DNA of 64,000 nucleotides from positions 1 to 64,000 of the forward strand of contig CAZYZX010000008.1 of NCBI GenBank assembly GCA_964652025.1. Reading direction: 5' to 3'. Below, in pieces: positions 13,943-22,857 of the stretch (its first letter is position 1; each line of letters starts with the position of its first letter). This DNA is from JAEXOD01 sp964652025. Lineage in GTDB: Bacteria > Bacteroidota > Ignavibacteria > Ignavibacteriales > Melioribacteraceae. The position numbers were made by a program, and so were the translations under genes. The notes below the pieces were generated by a model. It was not told the DNA's origin and did not search any database. It saw only the letters and a list, made by a program, of their open reading frames with translations.

Positions 13943-16774
13943 TTATTTTAATAAAGTCATTTTTTTGCTAATGCTAAAGTTACCAACTTCTAAGCGATAA
14001 ATATAAATACCGCTTGCTAAGTTTTCTGCATTCCAATTTACTAAATAAGTACCTGCTGATTTATAGTCGTTAACTAATTCGCTAACTTGTTGACCAAGTA
14101 TATTATAAACACTTAATCTTACATTATTAGCTTCTGGAATACTAAATTTAATTGTTGTTGTTGGGTTAAATGGATTAGGATAATTTTGGCTTAGCTCAAA
14201 ATTCTCTGGAATAGAATTTAAATTTTCTTTAATTCTTACACTTGTTAATGTGTTAAAACGTGTCCAGCCATTTAACCAATTTTTATAACCAAAAGCACCT
14301 ACATAATTAGCGTCTGTATCAAAAAATCCATCGTTTGGTGGAACAGCAGCGCCAGTAAATATTGGGGAATTATCTTTTGGCATAAAGTTTGGTTCTAATA
14401 AGTTAAAAGGATCTTTTAACATTACATCAGAAGTAGATGTAAAAATCCTGCCTCCATTATTTGTAAACCAATCTGTTGGATTAAAACCAGCAACAGAACC
14501 TGTTGAGTCTACTGATTTTTTAGTTGAACCAGCAATAATAGAGTTTTTAACAAACATGTTTCCAGCAACTGCATCATTAATAACGTTCTTACCATCTAAA
14601 AGTATTCCAGTAGGCCAGCCCATGATAATAGCATTGTAAACTTTATTTTGAGAAGATCTTCTTAAATGCATTCCACGCTTAAACAATGAATTATAAGTAG
14701 AGCTTGAATTTTCTTGAGGTCCTACTAAAGTAACATTATACCAAGTTGGTGCAGTACGAGGATTGTTTAACGAGCCCGCACCATCGTTATCAGATTCAAA
14801 ACCATTTGAAGATGATTGGTCTGCTATCTGTGGGTCTCTTAAAGCTACTAAGTGTTGTAATTTACCGTTATAGCCAAAATCTGTATCAAAATCATCGTCC
14901 CAACCACGATAAGCTACTAAATATTTACAATTTACATTACCACCAAACCATTCAAAACTATCATCACCACTATAACTTACTTGTATATGATCTATTTGTG
15001 TGCCTCTTCCAACGCCACCAAATGTTAACCCATTTATTTCGTTATTTAGTGAGTAAGCTATACCAGGGTATTCTATTCTAACATAACTCATAACACCACT
15101 GTTATCATCTGGGTTATTTCCACCATAAGAGTCACCGGGACCTTCTATTGTTGCTGTTCCACCAGGTACGTTTATTGGTGCATTACCCAACAATATAACG
15201 CCGCCCCAATCACCATAATTAGGTTGCTGAGTGCTACCAGGCATAGCATATTGGCTAGTAAATACAATAGGATTAAATTCATTACCAACAGCCATTATTT
15301 TTGCACCCGGTTTAATAATTAACGAACCTTTTGTTGCATTATCACCATATATAACAGTACCAGCTTGAATTGTTAAAGTAGCAGGTGGTTGTACTCTTAC
15401 TATATCTACTAATTTATAAACTTTATCACTTGTTAAAGTCATATCAGTTGTTATATCACCTTGTAACACAACTTGGCTTGTAATTAAATTAAACTTTGTC
15501 CATCCTTGCATCCAATTTCTATCTTTAAATGCACCCACATAATTTGCTGTTACATCAAAAAATCCATCATTTGGTGGATTAACTGCACCCGTTAATGCTG
15601 GTGAATTACTTAATGGCATAAAATTAGGAGCATTTAAATTGTATGGGTCAGTTAAAAATAGGTCTGCTGTTTTTGGTAAACTTCTGTTGGAATTTGTATT
15701 AAAAAACCATGTTTCTGGATTAAAACCAGCTATAGATTTTGTTGTATCAATTACTTTTTTAGATGAACCAGCTACTATACTGTTTTTAATAAAGGTTAAA
15801 CCAGCATTTGCATCCCCAATAGTTGTTGTACCATCTAAATATACACCGGTGGGCCATCCTACTATTAAAGTATTATAAATTTTATTTTGAGAAGATCTTC
15901 TTAAATGCATCCCACGTTTATATAAAGAATTGTAGTTAGATGTAGTTTCTTTTTGAGGACCAATTAATGTAACGTTGTACCAAGTAGGCGCTGTACGAGG
16001 GGTATTTAATGAACCAGCGCCATCATTATCAGATTCAAAACCATTTGAAGATGACTGGTCTGCTATTTCTGCATCTCTAATTGCTACTAAAAATTGTAAT
16101 TTGCCATTGTAACCAAAGTCTGTATCAAAGTCATCATCCCAACCACGGTAAGCAACTAAATATTTGCAATTTACATTACCACCAAACCACTCAAAACTAT
16201 CATCACCACTGTAGCTTACTTGAACATATTCTACAGTTGTTCCCTTTCCAACGCCACCAAATGTTAAACCGTTTATTTCATTGTTTAAAGAATACGCTAT
16301 TCCTGGGAACTCTATTCTTACATAACGTAAAACACCGCTGTTATCATCTGGATTATTTCCACCATAAGAATCTCCGGGTCCTTCTATAGTTGCTGTACCG
16401 CCCGGTACGTTAATAGGTGCGTTTCCTAAAATAATAACACCACCCCAATCACCATAATTAGGCGTTTGTGTGCTGCCTGGTTTTGTGTATTCACTTGTAA
16501 AAATTATTGGCTTAAGTGGGGTACCATCTGCAATAATTTTAGCACCCGGTTTTATAATTAACGAACCCTTTGTTGCATTTTCTCCGTAAATAATCGTACC
16601 CGGTTCTATTGTTAACACTGCCGGTGCTTGCACACGAACTATATCCCTTAGTAAATAGGTGTGGTTAGCCGTTAACGTTGTATTTGTGGTAATATCACCT
16701 TGCAATACAATATCTTGCGAGTAGATATTTACAGATAATATAAAAAAGGTTAGTAAAACTGTTAGTTTTTTCAT
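13943..16774 (-). CDS. Secreted T9SS cargo with two tandem ~400-residue modules
   Basis: The protein has 943 residues. It has a signal peptide (1-19, ending in YSQ) and a C-terminal type A sorting domain (about 853-943) with NYPNPFNPTTTIKFSIP, GIYIYRLE and a final KKMTLLK. The body consists of two copies of one module (about 20-430 and 431-845). Each begins with VLQGDITT and a hydrophobic beta-rich stretch, continues through GSLIIKPGAKI, a long nearly identical Gly/Asp/Asn-rich segment with GWDDDFDTDFGYNGKLQ, and ends in an NYVGAF motif. The repeating beta pattern suggests a right-handed beta-helix or adhesin-like surface protein (inference); no catalytic triad is recognised. It lies 30 bases downstream of the TonB receptor gene, so the two are probably co-transcribed and may cooperate in capturing one nutrient. 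The terminator at 13895-13913 ends the unit. Confidence 0.87.
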   Translation of the reverse strand: MKKLTVLLTFFILSVNIYSQDIVLQGDITTNTTLTANHTYLLRDIVRVQAPAVLTIEPGTIIYGENATKGSLIIKPGAKIIADGTPLKPIIFTSEYTKPGSTQTPNYGDWGGVIILGNAPINVPGGTATIEGPGDSYGGNNPDDNSGVLRYVRIEFPGIAYSLNNEINGLTFGGVGKGTTVEYVQVSYSGDDSFEWFGGNVNCKYLVAYRGWDDDFDTDFGYNGKLQFLVAIRDAEIADQSSSNGFESDNDGAGSLNTPRTAPTWYNVTLIGPQKETTSNYNSLYKRGMHLRRSSQNKIYNTLIVGWPTGVYLDGTTTIGDANAGLTFIKNSIVAGSSKKVIDTTKSIAGFNPETWFFNTNSNRSLPKTADLFLTDPYNLNAPNFMPLSNSPALTGAVNPPNDGFFDVTANYVGAFKDRNWMQGWTKFNLITSQVVLQGDITTDMTLTSDKVYKLVDIVRVQPPATLTIQAGTVIYGDNATKGSLIIKPGAKIMAVGNEFNPIVFTSQYAMPGSTQQPNYGDWGGVILLGNAPINVPGGTATIEGPGDSYGGNNPDDNSGVMSYVRIEYPGIAYSLNNEINGLTFGGVGRGTQIDHIQVSYSGDDSFEWFGGNVNCKYLVAYRGWDDDFDTDFGYNGKLQHLVALRDPQIADQSSSNGFESDNDGAGSLNNPRTAPTWYNVTLVGPQENSSSTYNSLFKRGMHLRRSSQNKVYNAIIMGWPTGILLDGKNVINDAVAGNMFVKNSIIAGSTKKSVDSTGSVAGFNPTDWFTNNGGRIFTSTSDVMLKDPFNLLEPNFMPKDNSPIFTGAAVPPNDGFFDTDANYVGAFGYKNWLNGWTRFNTLTSVRIKENLNSIPENFELSQNYPNPFNPTTTIKFSIPEANNVRLSVYNILGQQVSELVNDYKSAGTYLVNWNAENLASGIYIYRLEVGNFSISKKMTLLK

Positions 16775-16803
16775 TTATACTCCTATTTGTTAAAAAATAT
16801 TAT

Positions 16804-19602
16804 TTACAACTCATAGCTTAAACCTAAACTATAATCTGTACCAACTTTAATTCTTTCAGCTATTTTATCTCCTGATGGAGATTTTTGAATCATAACCTTG
16901 TCTTGTGCTAAAATATCTTTTGCAGCAAATTTTATTTTTAATGAATTAAATAAAGTTTTAGAAATCGCTAAATCTATTTGGTCACGGGATTTTTCTATTA
17001 CGTTACCTAAGTTATTAAACCCAACTTTTGCTATTCTATCCCCAACTTTATTATAAATAATACTTGATGAAATGCCTGTATATGGTTCATCGTAATATAA
17101 ACCTAAGTTAAGTATAAAATCTGCCTGCCCTTGTAGTGGTCTGCTTGCTTGTTCAAATCCAGAAACATTTAAGTGGATTTTAGATTTAATAAAGCTAACA
17201 TTACCAACAAACATTAAGCCATCTAAAAACGAAGTAATACCAGCCAAAGATTTACGAAGTTCAACTTCTAAGCCATAGTTTTCTGCACTGTTTGCATTTT
17301 GGTAAGAGCGGATTGGTTCAAATCCAGAAGATGCTTTTAATACTTGTTCAATTGGGTCTTTAAATTTTTTGTAAAATAGCCCAACTGCTAAAAGCTCGCC
17401 TGGTTGTGGATAATATTCATAACGTAAATCGTAATTTGTAATTAAAGCTCTTTTTAATTCTGTATTACCTTGTACAAGTTCGTTTGTTAAAAAGTCAAAA
17501 TAAGTAAATGGGGCAAGTTCTCTAAATTCTGGTCTTGCAAGTGTGCGGCTAATTGCTGCACGTATATTCATGGTTTCATTTAGAATGTATGTTGTGTTAA
17601 TTGTTGGTAAAACGTCATTATATTTGGAGTTTACTTCTATTGGTTCGCCTTGTAAATTTTTAGAATTTAAATGTTGTAAGGAGTATTCATATCTAACACC
17701 AGTTACAACTTTTAAATCTTCAATTGGTCTAAATTCGGTCATCAAATAAGTACCAGCTACATTCTGATAAGATTTGTAACTATCTGCCGGTTTTGTAACT
17801 TCTACAATTTCTATAAAATTATCACCAAAATTCTCGGGTACAAAAATTTGTTCTACCGGTTTTAGTAATATTTCTTGCTCTTTCATAAAATTACCACCCG
17901 GTATATTCTTAAACCCAAAAGTTCTTGCGTTAAAAGCTCTATCTTTTTTGTCGTAAACAAATCCAACCTTTAAGTTCGGCATAAATGGGTTTTCGAATAA
18001 TTTAAATAATAAGTCAAAACCAGCACCTTTGTTTTTATCAGTTAAATCACCAAAAAACCTAGTGGCTAAAGATTGGTCAAGCAAAAATGTTGGTTGTGCT
18101 TCTGTATCTTCTAAATCTCTTACGTAAACATATCGCCTTGCATCTGGCTCGTTACGTTTAGATTCTGATATATTTAAATTGTAATTTAAATGTATGCCAT
18201 TTAACCAATTTAAATGGTGTTCACCTATAAATTGTGTTGAGTATAAAGACCTTGAAACATATCTTAAGGATGTTACATTTCTATAATCTGGATTATAATA
18301 ATATGCTCCTTGATAATTTATTGTTTCGTCATCAGCGTTCTGATTATAAATATTCTTTAAGCTAATTTTATTGTTATTATCTACCTTTAAGCTTAAGTTT
18401 AATAATGCACCCCACATAACAGATTTTGTAGCAGTAGACCCTTTATAAGTATACCTTGGACCTTCAAAAGTATAATTATTTTTTTCGATTAAATTGGATT
18501 TTACAGAACTACTATAGTTTAAGGAAGCAATATAACCTAAAACTGTTTCACCTAATAAAAATTTATCCCCAATATTTAACTTATAAGAACCATTTAATGG
18601 TGCTTTTCCTTTTTTTGTATTCCAATTATTAGCAAAAGATTTGCCAATTTCGTTTAATTCAGTAACAGAATAATTACCACGTAATACAGGTTTTTCCCCA
18701 ATTAAACCGGGCATACCTCTTGTGCCGTCATCCCAACCCAAATAATCTTTGCCTCCACCATTATACGTGTTAAAATCCTTAAATGTAGAGCGATTATTGT
18801 AAGAACCACTGTAACTAAATTCTAAAAGGAAATTTGAAGGAAATTCAATTGTGTTTATTTCTACCAAACCACCACTAAAATCCGCTGGTTTATCTGCAGT
18901 GAATGTCTTACTTGTAAGTACATTTTCAATTAAGCTAGCAGGAAATAAATCGTAAGAAAAACTTTTCTTTTCTGGGTCTGTACTTGGTAAACCAGCACCA
19001 TTTAACATAGTGTTGTTATATCTATCCCCAATACCTCTTACAAAAGCGTATTTACCATCACTAATTGTTATACCTGTCATGCGGGATAAAATATCGGTTC
19101 CATCACTACTATTATTTTTACTAATAAGCTCGGCACTCACTCCGTCAACAATATTTAACGAGTTTTTTTGAATAGTTAATAGCGCACCCTCTGTAGATTT
19201 TATCATTTCTGCTGCAATAACAACTTCTTCTATTTGTGTTGCAACCGGTTTTAATGTTACGTTTATCTTAGTATCTTTACCCGCTAATACTTTAACTTTT
19301 TCTACCGTTACGCTATTATAAGATATATAAGATACTTTAATTGAATACTCGCCCGGCTCTAACCCTTTTATTACGTAGTTACCATCTAAATCTGTAGATG
19401 CACCAATATTAGTTCCAACAATTAAAACGTTAGCACCAATTAAAACGTCATTGTTGGATTCATCTTTTACCTTTCCGCTTATAGACCCTTTGCTTTGTGC
19501 GCTTATTAAATTACTAATTAGTAATAATAAAATAAGCAATAAATGCTTTAATTTTGTAAAATTTTCTAATCTGCCTATTAAGGCTTTAACACTATTTTTC
19601 AT
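16804..19602 (-). CDS. TonB-dependent outer-membrane receptor with carboxypeptidase-like regulatory domain
   Basis: The protein has about 932 residues from the ATG at 19602. An in-frame TTG at 19623 is possible, but the Shine-Dalgarno GGAAGGAG overlaps it and lies correctly spaced before the ATG, so the ATG is preferred. A signal/membrane segment (LLLILLLLISNLISAQ) is followed by a CarboxypepD_reg-like domain (SGKVKDES, then YVIKGLEPGEYSIKVSY). A plug region holds VRGIGDRYNNTMLNG and PADFSGGLVEI. A long beta-barrel region ends in GLSYEL. Such receptors import siderophores, cobalamin or oligosaccharides with TonB energy; the substrate here is unknown. It is followed at once by the duplicated T9SS cargo. 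An exact TAAGTTTG promoter element lies upstream at 19642-19649. Confidence 0.9.
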   Translation of the reverse strand: MKNSVKALIGRLENFTKLKHLLLILLLLISNLISAQSKGSISGKVKDESNNDVLIGANVLIVGTNIGASTDLDGNYVIKGLEPGEYSIKVSYISYNSVTVEKVKVLAGKDTKINVTLKPVATQIEEVVIAAEMIKSTEGALLTIQKNSLNIVDGVSAELISKNNSSDGTDILSRMTGITISDGKYAFVRGIGDRYNNTMLNGAGLPSTDPEKKSFSYDLFPASLIENVLTSKTFTADKPADFSGGLVEINTIEFPSNFLLEFSYSGSYNNRSTFKDFNTYNGGGKDYLGWDDGTRGMPGLIGEKPVLRGNYSVTELNEIGKSFANNWNTKKGKAPLNGSYKLNIGDKFLLGETVLGYIASLNYSSSVKSNLIEKNNYTFEGPRYTYKGSTATKSVMWGALLNLSLKVDNNNKISLKNIYNQNADDETINYQGAYYYNPDYRNVTSLRYVSRSLYSTQFIGEHHLNWLNGIHLNYNLNISESKRNEPDARRYVYVRDLEDTEAQPTFLLDQSLATRFFGDLTDKNKGAGFDLLFKLFENPFMPNLKVGFVYDKKDRAFNARTFGFKNIPGGNFMKEQEILLKPVEQIFVPENFGDNFIEIVEVTKPADSYKSYQNVAGTYLMTEFRPIEDLKVVTGVRYEYSLQHLNSKNLQGEPIEVNSKYNDVLPTINTTYILNETMNIRAAISRTLARPEFRELAPFTYFDFLTNELVQGNTELKRALITNYDLRYEYYPQPGELLAVGLFYKKFKDPIEQVLKASSGFEPIRSYQNANSAENYGLEVELRKSLAGITSFLDGLMFVGNVSFIKSKIHLNVSGFEQASRPLQGQADFILNLGLYYDEPYTGISSSIIYNKVGDRIAKVGFNNLGNVIEKSRDQIDLAISKTLFNSLKIKFAAKDILAQDKVMIQKSPSGDKIAERIKVGTDYSLGLSYEL

Positions 19603-19641
19603 TTTATTTGGCTCTCCTTCCAAATTTTTATATTGTTAGTG

Positions 19642-19649
19642 CAAACTTA
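19642..19649 (-). promoter_or_regulatory. Candidate -7 element (TAAGTTTG) for the TonB receptor unit
   Basis: The minus strand reads TAAGTTTG, an exact match to the Bacteroidota -7 consensus TAnnTTTG, about 40 bases before the preferred ATG at 19602. No TTG is found at the expected distance upstream, so only half of the promoter is supported. Confidence 0.4.
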
Positions 19650-19808
19650 ATTTTCTAATATTAAACTATTATTAAGCTCGTGTTAACAAATAGTTACTTA
19701 TATGTTAATAAATTGTTAACTAAATAATTATTGATAAATATTTTTGAAAAGAATTTTAAACTTTTTATATTTTTTAAATGTTATAATTAAAACCAAAATG
19801 GAGGCAAA

Positions 19809-20435
19809 ATGGAATTAAGAGAAGTATTAGAAAAAAGACGCTCTGTTAGAAAATTTAAAGATGATGAAGTGCCAATTGAAATATTAAGAAAAATTGTTAA
19901 AGCAGGAGGCATGGCACCCAGCATAAACAACAGTCAACCTTGGAAATTTATTGCTATTACTAATAGGGTGCTATTAACAAATATGTCGCTTGCTGTTAAA
20001 AATAAATTAAAAGAAATTTTTGGCGAAAACGTTAATTTTGAGACTGAAATAATAAGACGCAAAGTTGAGTGGTTTTCTACATTTTTTGTAGATGTACCTG
20101 CTGTTATTGCAGTTGTTGGAGAACCTTATAAAGCAGAAGCTGAAGAATTATTGCTCGGATCTATTACCCACGAAAAATTAAACGAAATGCGCAACTATCC
20201 AAATTTTCAAACAATTGGCGCCGCTGTGGAAAATATGTTACTTACCGCTGTAGATTTAGGTTATGGGGCTTGTTGGTTAACTGGTCCTTTGGTAGCTAAA
20301 AAAGAGCTTGAGGAGTTACTTAATATTAAAGAGCCTAATTATTTAGCTTGCTTAGTTGTTGTTGGAAAGCCTAATGATACTTCTAGCCCAAAAGCTAAAA
20401 AATCTATAACAGAAATTTTTGAAATTATAAACTAA
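19809..20435 (+). CDS. Nitroreductase-family FMN oxidoreductase
   Basis: The 208-residue protein fits the family length. The N-terminus has the FMN-binding signature RRSVRKF and a following APSINNSQPWKF stretch. Near the C-terminus, AVENMLLTAVDLGYGACWLTG is the characteristic second FMN/dimer segment. These enzymes use NAD(P)H to reduce nitro compounds, quinones or flavins; the physiological substrate cannot be told. A strong GGAGG lies 5 bases before the ATG. The gene is divergent from the TonB receptor and is followed by about 138 AT-rich bases. A long-loop inverted repeat (20444-20450 with 20470-20476) follows but lacks a U tract, so it is not called a terminator. Confidence 0.9.
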   Translation: MELREVLEKRRSVRKFKDDEVPIEILRKIVKAGGMAPSINNSQPWKFIAITNRVLLTNMSLAVKNKLKEIFGENVNFETEIIRRKVEWFSTFFVDVPAVIAVVGEPYKAEAEELLLGSITHEKLNEMRNYPNFQTIGAAVENMLLTAVDLGYGACWLTGPLVAKKELEELLNIKEPNYLACLVVVGKPNDTSSPKAKKSITEIFEIIN

Positions 20436-20536
20436 ATATTAAAAAGCCTTTAAGTTCTGTTTTTTTTAGAAGGCTTGGAAAAATTTTAACGAGTTTAATT
20501 TAGTAATTTATTTTAAAATATTTGTTAATAAATTTG

Positions 20537-20544
20537 TAATTTTG
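20537..20544 (+). promoter_or_regulatory. Candidate -7 element (TAATTTTG)
   Basis: TAATTTTG matches TAnnTTTG exactly and is followed by TAAATA, like several other elements in this window. It lies 30 bases before the ATG at 20574. No TTG is found 17-23 bases upstream (one occurs only 12 bases away), so the evidence is partial. Confidence 0.4.
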
Positions 20545-20573
20545 TAAATACAAATTTATTTAACATTACAATT

Positions 20574-21407
20574 ATGAAAAATTACATTAAAATATTATTC
20601 TTATTTTTTGCTTTTTTTATATCCTTTTCTGTAAAAGCTCAAAATGAAATTTACAATGGTATTTATATTATTGATAGTTATGTAACACCCGAAAAGCCAT
20701 ATAAGTTTTTGGTATCCTTTGTTACAGATGATAGCGCTAAAACTAACTTAGTAATAAACGATAAATATAAATTTGTAGTTTCTAAAGATTTTTCAATTAA
20801 TCATAAAATTGAACTTGATTTAAGTAATATTAAATTAGATTCATCAAACTTTGTTTATTATATTCAAATATTAACTAAAAACGAAGAAGAATATAAAAGC
20901 GAGCAGTACGAAGCAGAACTTCCACAAACATTAATTACTACTACAACAACAAATAGTAATATTTTTACAACTTGCCTTTTTGGTTCCATTATTTTCTTAA
21001 TCCCAGAACCTACTTACGTTTATATGCCTAATTTTAATTCTTTCTCGTTTAAAAAAGAAATTCCTTTATTAACTTACCATTTAGGCGGTTATAATTACCC
21101 TACCGGATACTTTAATGTTGAATATAGACACATAACCAAAAACCATTTTAATACATTTGGCATAGGATATAAGCACATAGTATTAATGCCCGTAATTGAA
21201 TATATATCAGTTGGGGTTACAGGTTTTACAAACTTTAAATCAAAAAATGGATTAATTCCGGAAATATCTTTAGGTTTATTTAAATTATATGATAATTTTA
21301 CATTTAACGTAAAATATAGATATAACATTAAACCTAATGAAAAAGAGTTTAATTTTAACGAAATTTCTGTTGGTTTATTCTCTAATTTCTTTTCCTTAAA
21401 TTTATAG
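20574..21407 (+). CDS. Hypothetical exported protein
   Basis: The 277-residue product has a clear signal peptide (about 1-23: KNYIKILFLFFAFFISFS then VKAQ). Residues about 25-120 look like a beta-sandwich. A hydrophobic stretch (CLFGSIIFLIPEP) follows near 135-148, and the C-terminal half has alternating beta-strand patterns ending in NFFSLNL, which could be an outer-membrane barrel. No family is recognised. It sits 30 bases before xseA and is probably the first gene of an xseA-xseB-dxs transcription unit, though no functional link is evident. It lacks a T9SS sorting domain. Confidence 0.75.
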   Translation: MKNYIKILFLFFAFFISFSVKAQNEIYNGIYIIDSYVTPEKPYKFLVSFVTDDSAKTNLVINDKYKFVVSKDFSINHKIELDLSNIKLDSSNFVYYIQILTKNEEEYKSEQYEAELPQTLITTTTTNSNIFTTCLFGSIIFLIPEPTYVYMPNFNSFSFKKEIPLLTYHLGGYNYPTGYFNVEYRHITKNHFNTFGIGYKHIVLMPVIEYISVGVTGFTNFKSKNGLIPEISLGLFKLYDNFTFNVKYRYNIKPNEKEFNFNEISVGLFSNFFSLNL

Positions 21408-21437
21408 TTTTTAATTTTAATAAATAGGTTAATAAAA

Positions 21438-22625
21438 TTGTTACCTTTTAATAGTAAAGTACAATCTGTTACAGAAATTACAAATAGTATTAAACATACA
21501 TTAGAAACAGAGTTTGATTTTGTTGTAGTAACCGGAGAAATTAGCAATTTTAAACCTCATTTTGCAAGTGGGCATTGGTATTTTACATTAAAAGATGAAA
21601 ACGCGCAAATTTCCTGCAATATGTGGGTTAGCTATAATGCCAAAGTTACATTTAAACCGACCGATGGCATGAAAGTTATAGTTAGTGGTAAATTAAATGT
21701 ATACCCACCTCGTGGCAGTTATGCAATTGATTGCCGCACAATGGTTGTTGCTGGAGAAGGTGAACTACTTGCAGCATTTGAACGCCTTAAGAAAAGATTA
21801 GAAGCCGAAGGACTTTTTGACAAACAATATAAAAAAGAATTAAAAAAATACCCTAAAAAAATTGGTGTTATTACTGCTGTTGATAGCGCTGCAATGAAAG
21901 ATATGGTTAGAACTGCCACCAGACGCTACCCACTTGTGGAAATAATTGTTATTCCTACTAGAATGCAAGGCGAAGGCGCTGCTGAAGATGTGGTTAACTC
22001 AATTTCTATATTCAATAAAAGAAATGATATAGATACTATTCTCATAGCCCGCGGTGGTGGAAGCATAGAAGACCTTTGGGCTTTTAACGAAGAAATTGTT
22101 GCTCGCGCTATTTTTAATAGTAAAATTCCAATTATTACAGGTATTGGACACGAAACTGATTATACTATAGCAGACTTTGTATCCGATGTGCGCGCTTCTA
22201 CCCCTACTGCCGCTATGGAGCTTGCTACACCTGATAGAAATGAATATGAAAATATATTAGATTATTTTTTAACCCAACAAGGAACTATATTACTAAATAA
22301 TTTATTACAATATAAATCAACTATAAATCGTTTAATAGATAGCTATGGATTTAGAGTGATTAACTCTAACATTAAAAATAATTTTAACACTTTAGATAAC
22401 CTTATTTATAAAATGACAAATAACTTAGAAAATAAAATTGTTAGACTAAAAAATAAACTTGAAATTAGCGAAAACAAGATTATTCATAATAACATTAATA
22501 ATATTTTAGAAAAAGGTTATACTTTAGTTTTACAAAATAATAAATTGGTTAAACGCCAAAAAGATTTTGATAACAACTTAAAATCAAAAATAAAGTTTTT
22601 TGATGGCGAAATTGAGGTAAATTAA
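21438..22625 (+). CDS. xseA: Exodeoxyribonuclease VII large subunit
   Basis: The protein has 395 residues, close to the usual 400-450. An N-terminal OB-fold (about 1-100) includes VTGEISNFKPHFASGHWYF. The catalytic domain carries GVITAVDSAAMKDM, the ARGGGSIEDLWAFNEE signature, and TGIGHETDYTIADFVSDVRA with TPTAA. A coiled-coil C-terminal region follows. ExoVII degrades single-stranded DNA from both ends together with XseB, whose gene follows one base later. The start is TTG at 21438, as no ATG lies near the family's usual N-terminus. Confidence 0.96.
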   Translation: MLPFNSKVQSVTEITNSIKHTLETEFDFVVVTGEISNFKPHFASGHWYFTLKDENAQISCNMWVSYNAKVTFKPTDGMKVIVSGKLNVYPPRGSYAIDCRTMVVAGEGELLAAFERLKKRLEAEGLFDKQYKKELKKYPKKIGVITAVDSAAMKDMVRTATRRYPLVEIIVIPTRMQGEGAAEDVVNSISIFNKRNDIDTILIARGGGSIEDLWAFNEEIVARAIFNSKIPIITGIGHETDYTIADFVSDVRASTPTAAMELATPDRNEYENILDYFLTQQGTILLNNLLQYKSTINRLIDSYGFRVINSNIKNNFNTLDNLIYKMTNNLENKIVRLKNKLEISENKIIHNNINNILEKGYTLVLQNNKLVKRQKDFDNNLKSKIKFFDGEIEVN

Positions 22626-22626
22626 A

Positions 22627-22857
22627 ATGGAAAATGTACAAGAAAAATCATTTGAAGAGCTTCTAAATAGAGTTCAAGAAATTTCTAATTTGCTTGATGG
22701 TAATGTAGTGGATTTGGAAGAATCTTTAAAACTATACGAAGAGGGAATTATATTAACAAAAGAATGTTATTCAAGATTGAATAAAGCAGAATTAAAAATT
22801 ACTGAATTAAAGAACGATTTAGAAAGAAGTATAAAAATTGAGGTACAACAAGACTAA
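22627..22857 (+). CDS. xseB: Exodeoxyribonuclease VII small subunit
   Basis: The 76-residue protein has the normal length. It shows the helical hairpin pattern of XseB: SFEELLNRVQEISNLLDG, then LEESLKLYEEGIIL and a C-terminal helix. It binds the XseA coiled coil to form the ExoVII complex. It follows xseA by one base, and its stop overlaps the dxs start (TAATG), so all three are co-translated. Confidence 0.94.
   Translation: MENVQEKSFEELLNRVQEISNLLDGNVVDLEESLKLYEEGIILTKECYSRLNKAELKITELKNDLERSIKIEVQQD

Noticed and set aside
14746..16389. Plus-strand ORFs rich in His/Gln/Asn opposite the T9SS cargo gene
   Set aside because: Both occur at matching places in the two modules and are antisense shadows of the conserved Gly/Asp/Asn-rich coding repeat.
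19603..19623. TTG at 19623 as start of the TonB receptor
   Set aside because: The Shine-Dalgarno GGAAGGAG lies within the first codons of this longer form and is well placed for the ATG at 19602.
20444..20476. Hairpin AAGCCTT/AAGGCTT after the nitroreductase as a terminator
   Set aside because: The loop is 19 bases and no T run follows the second arm on the plus strand.
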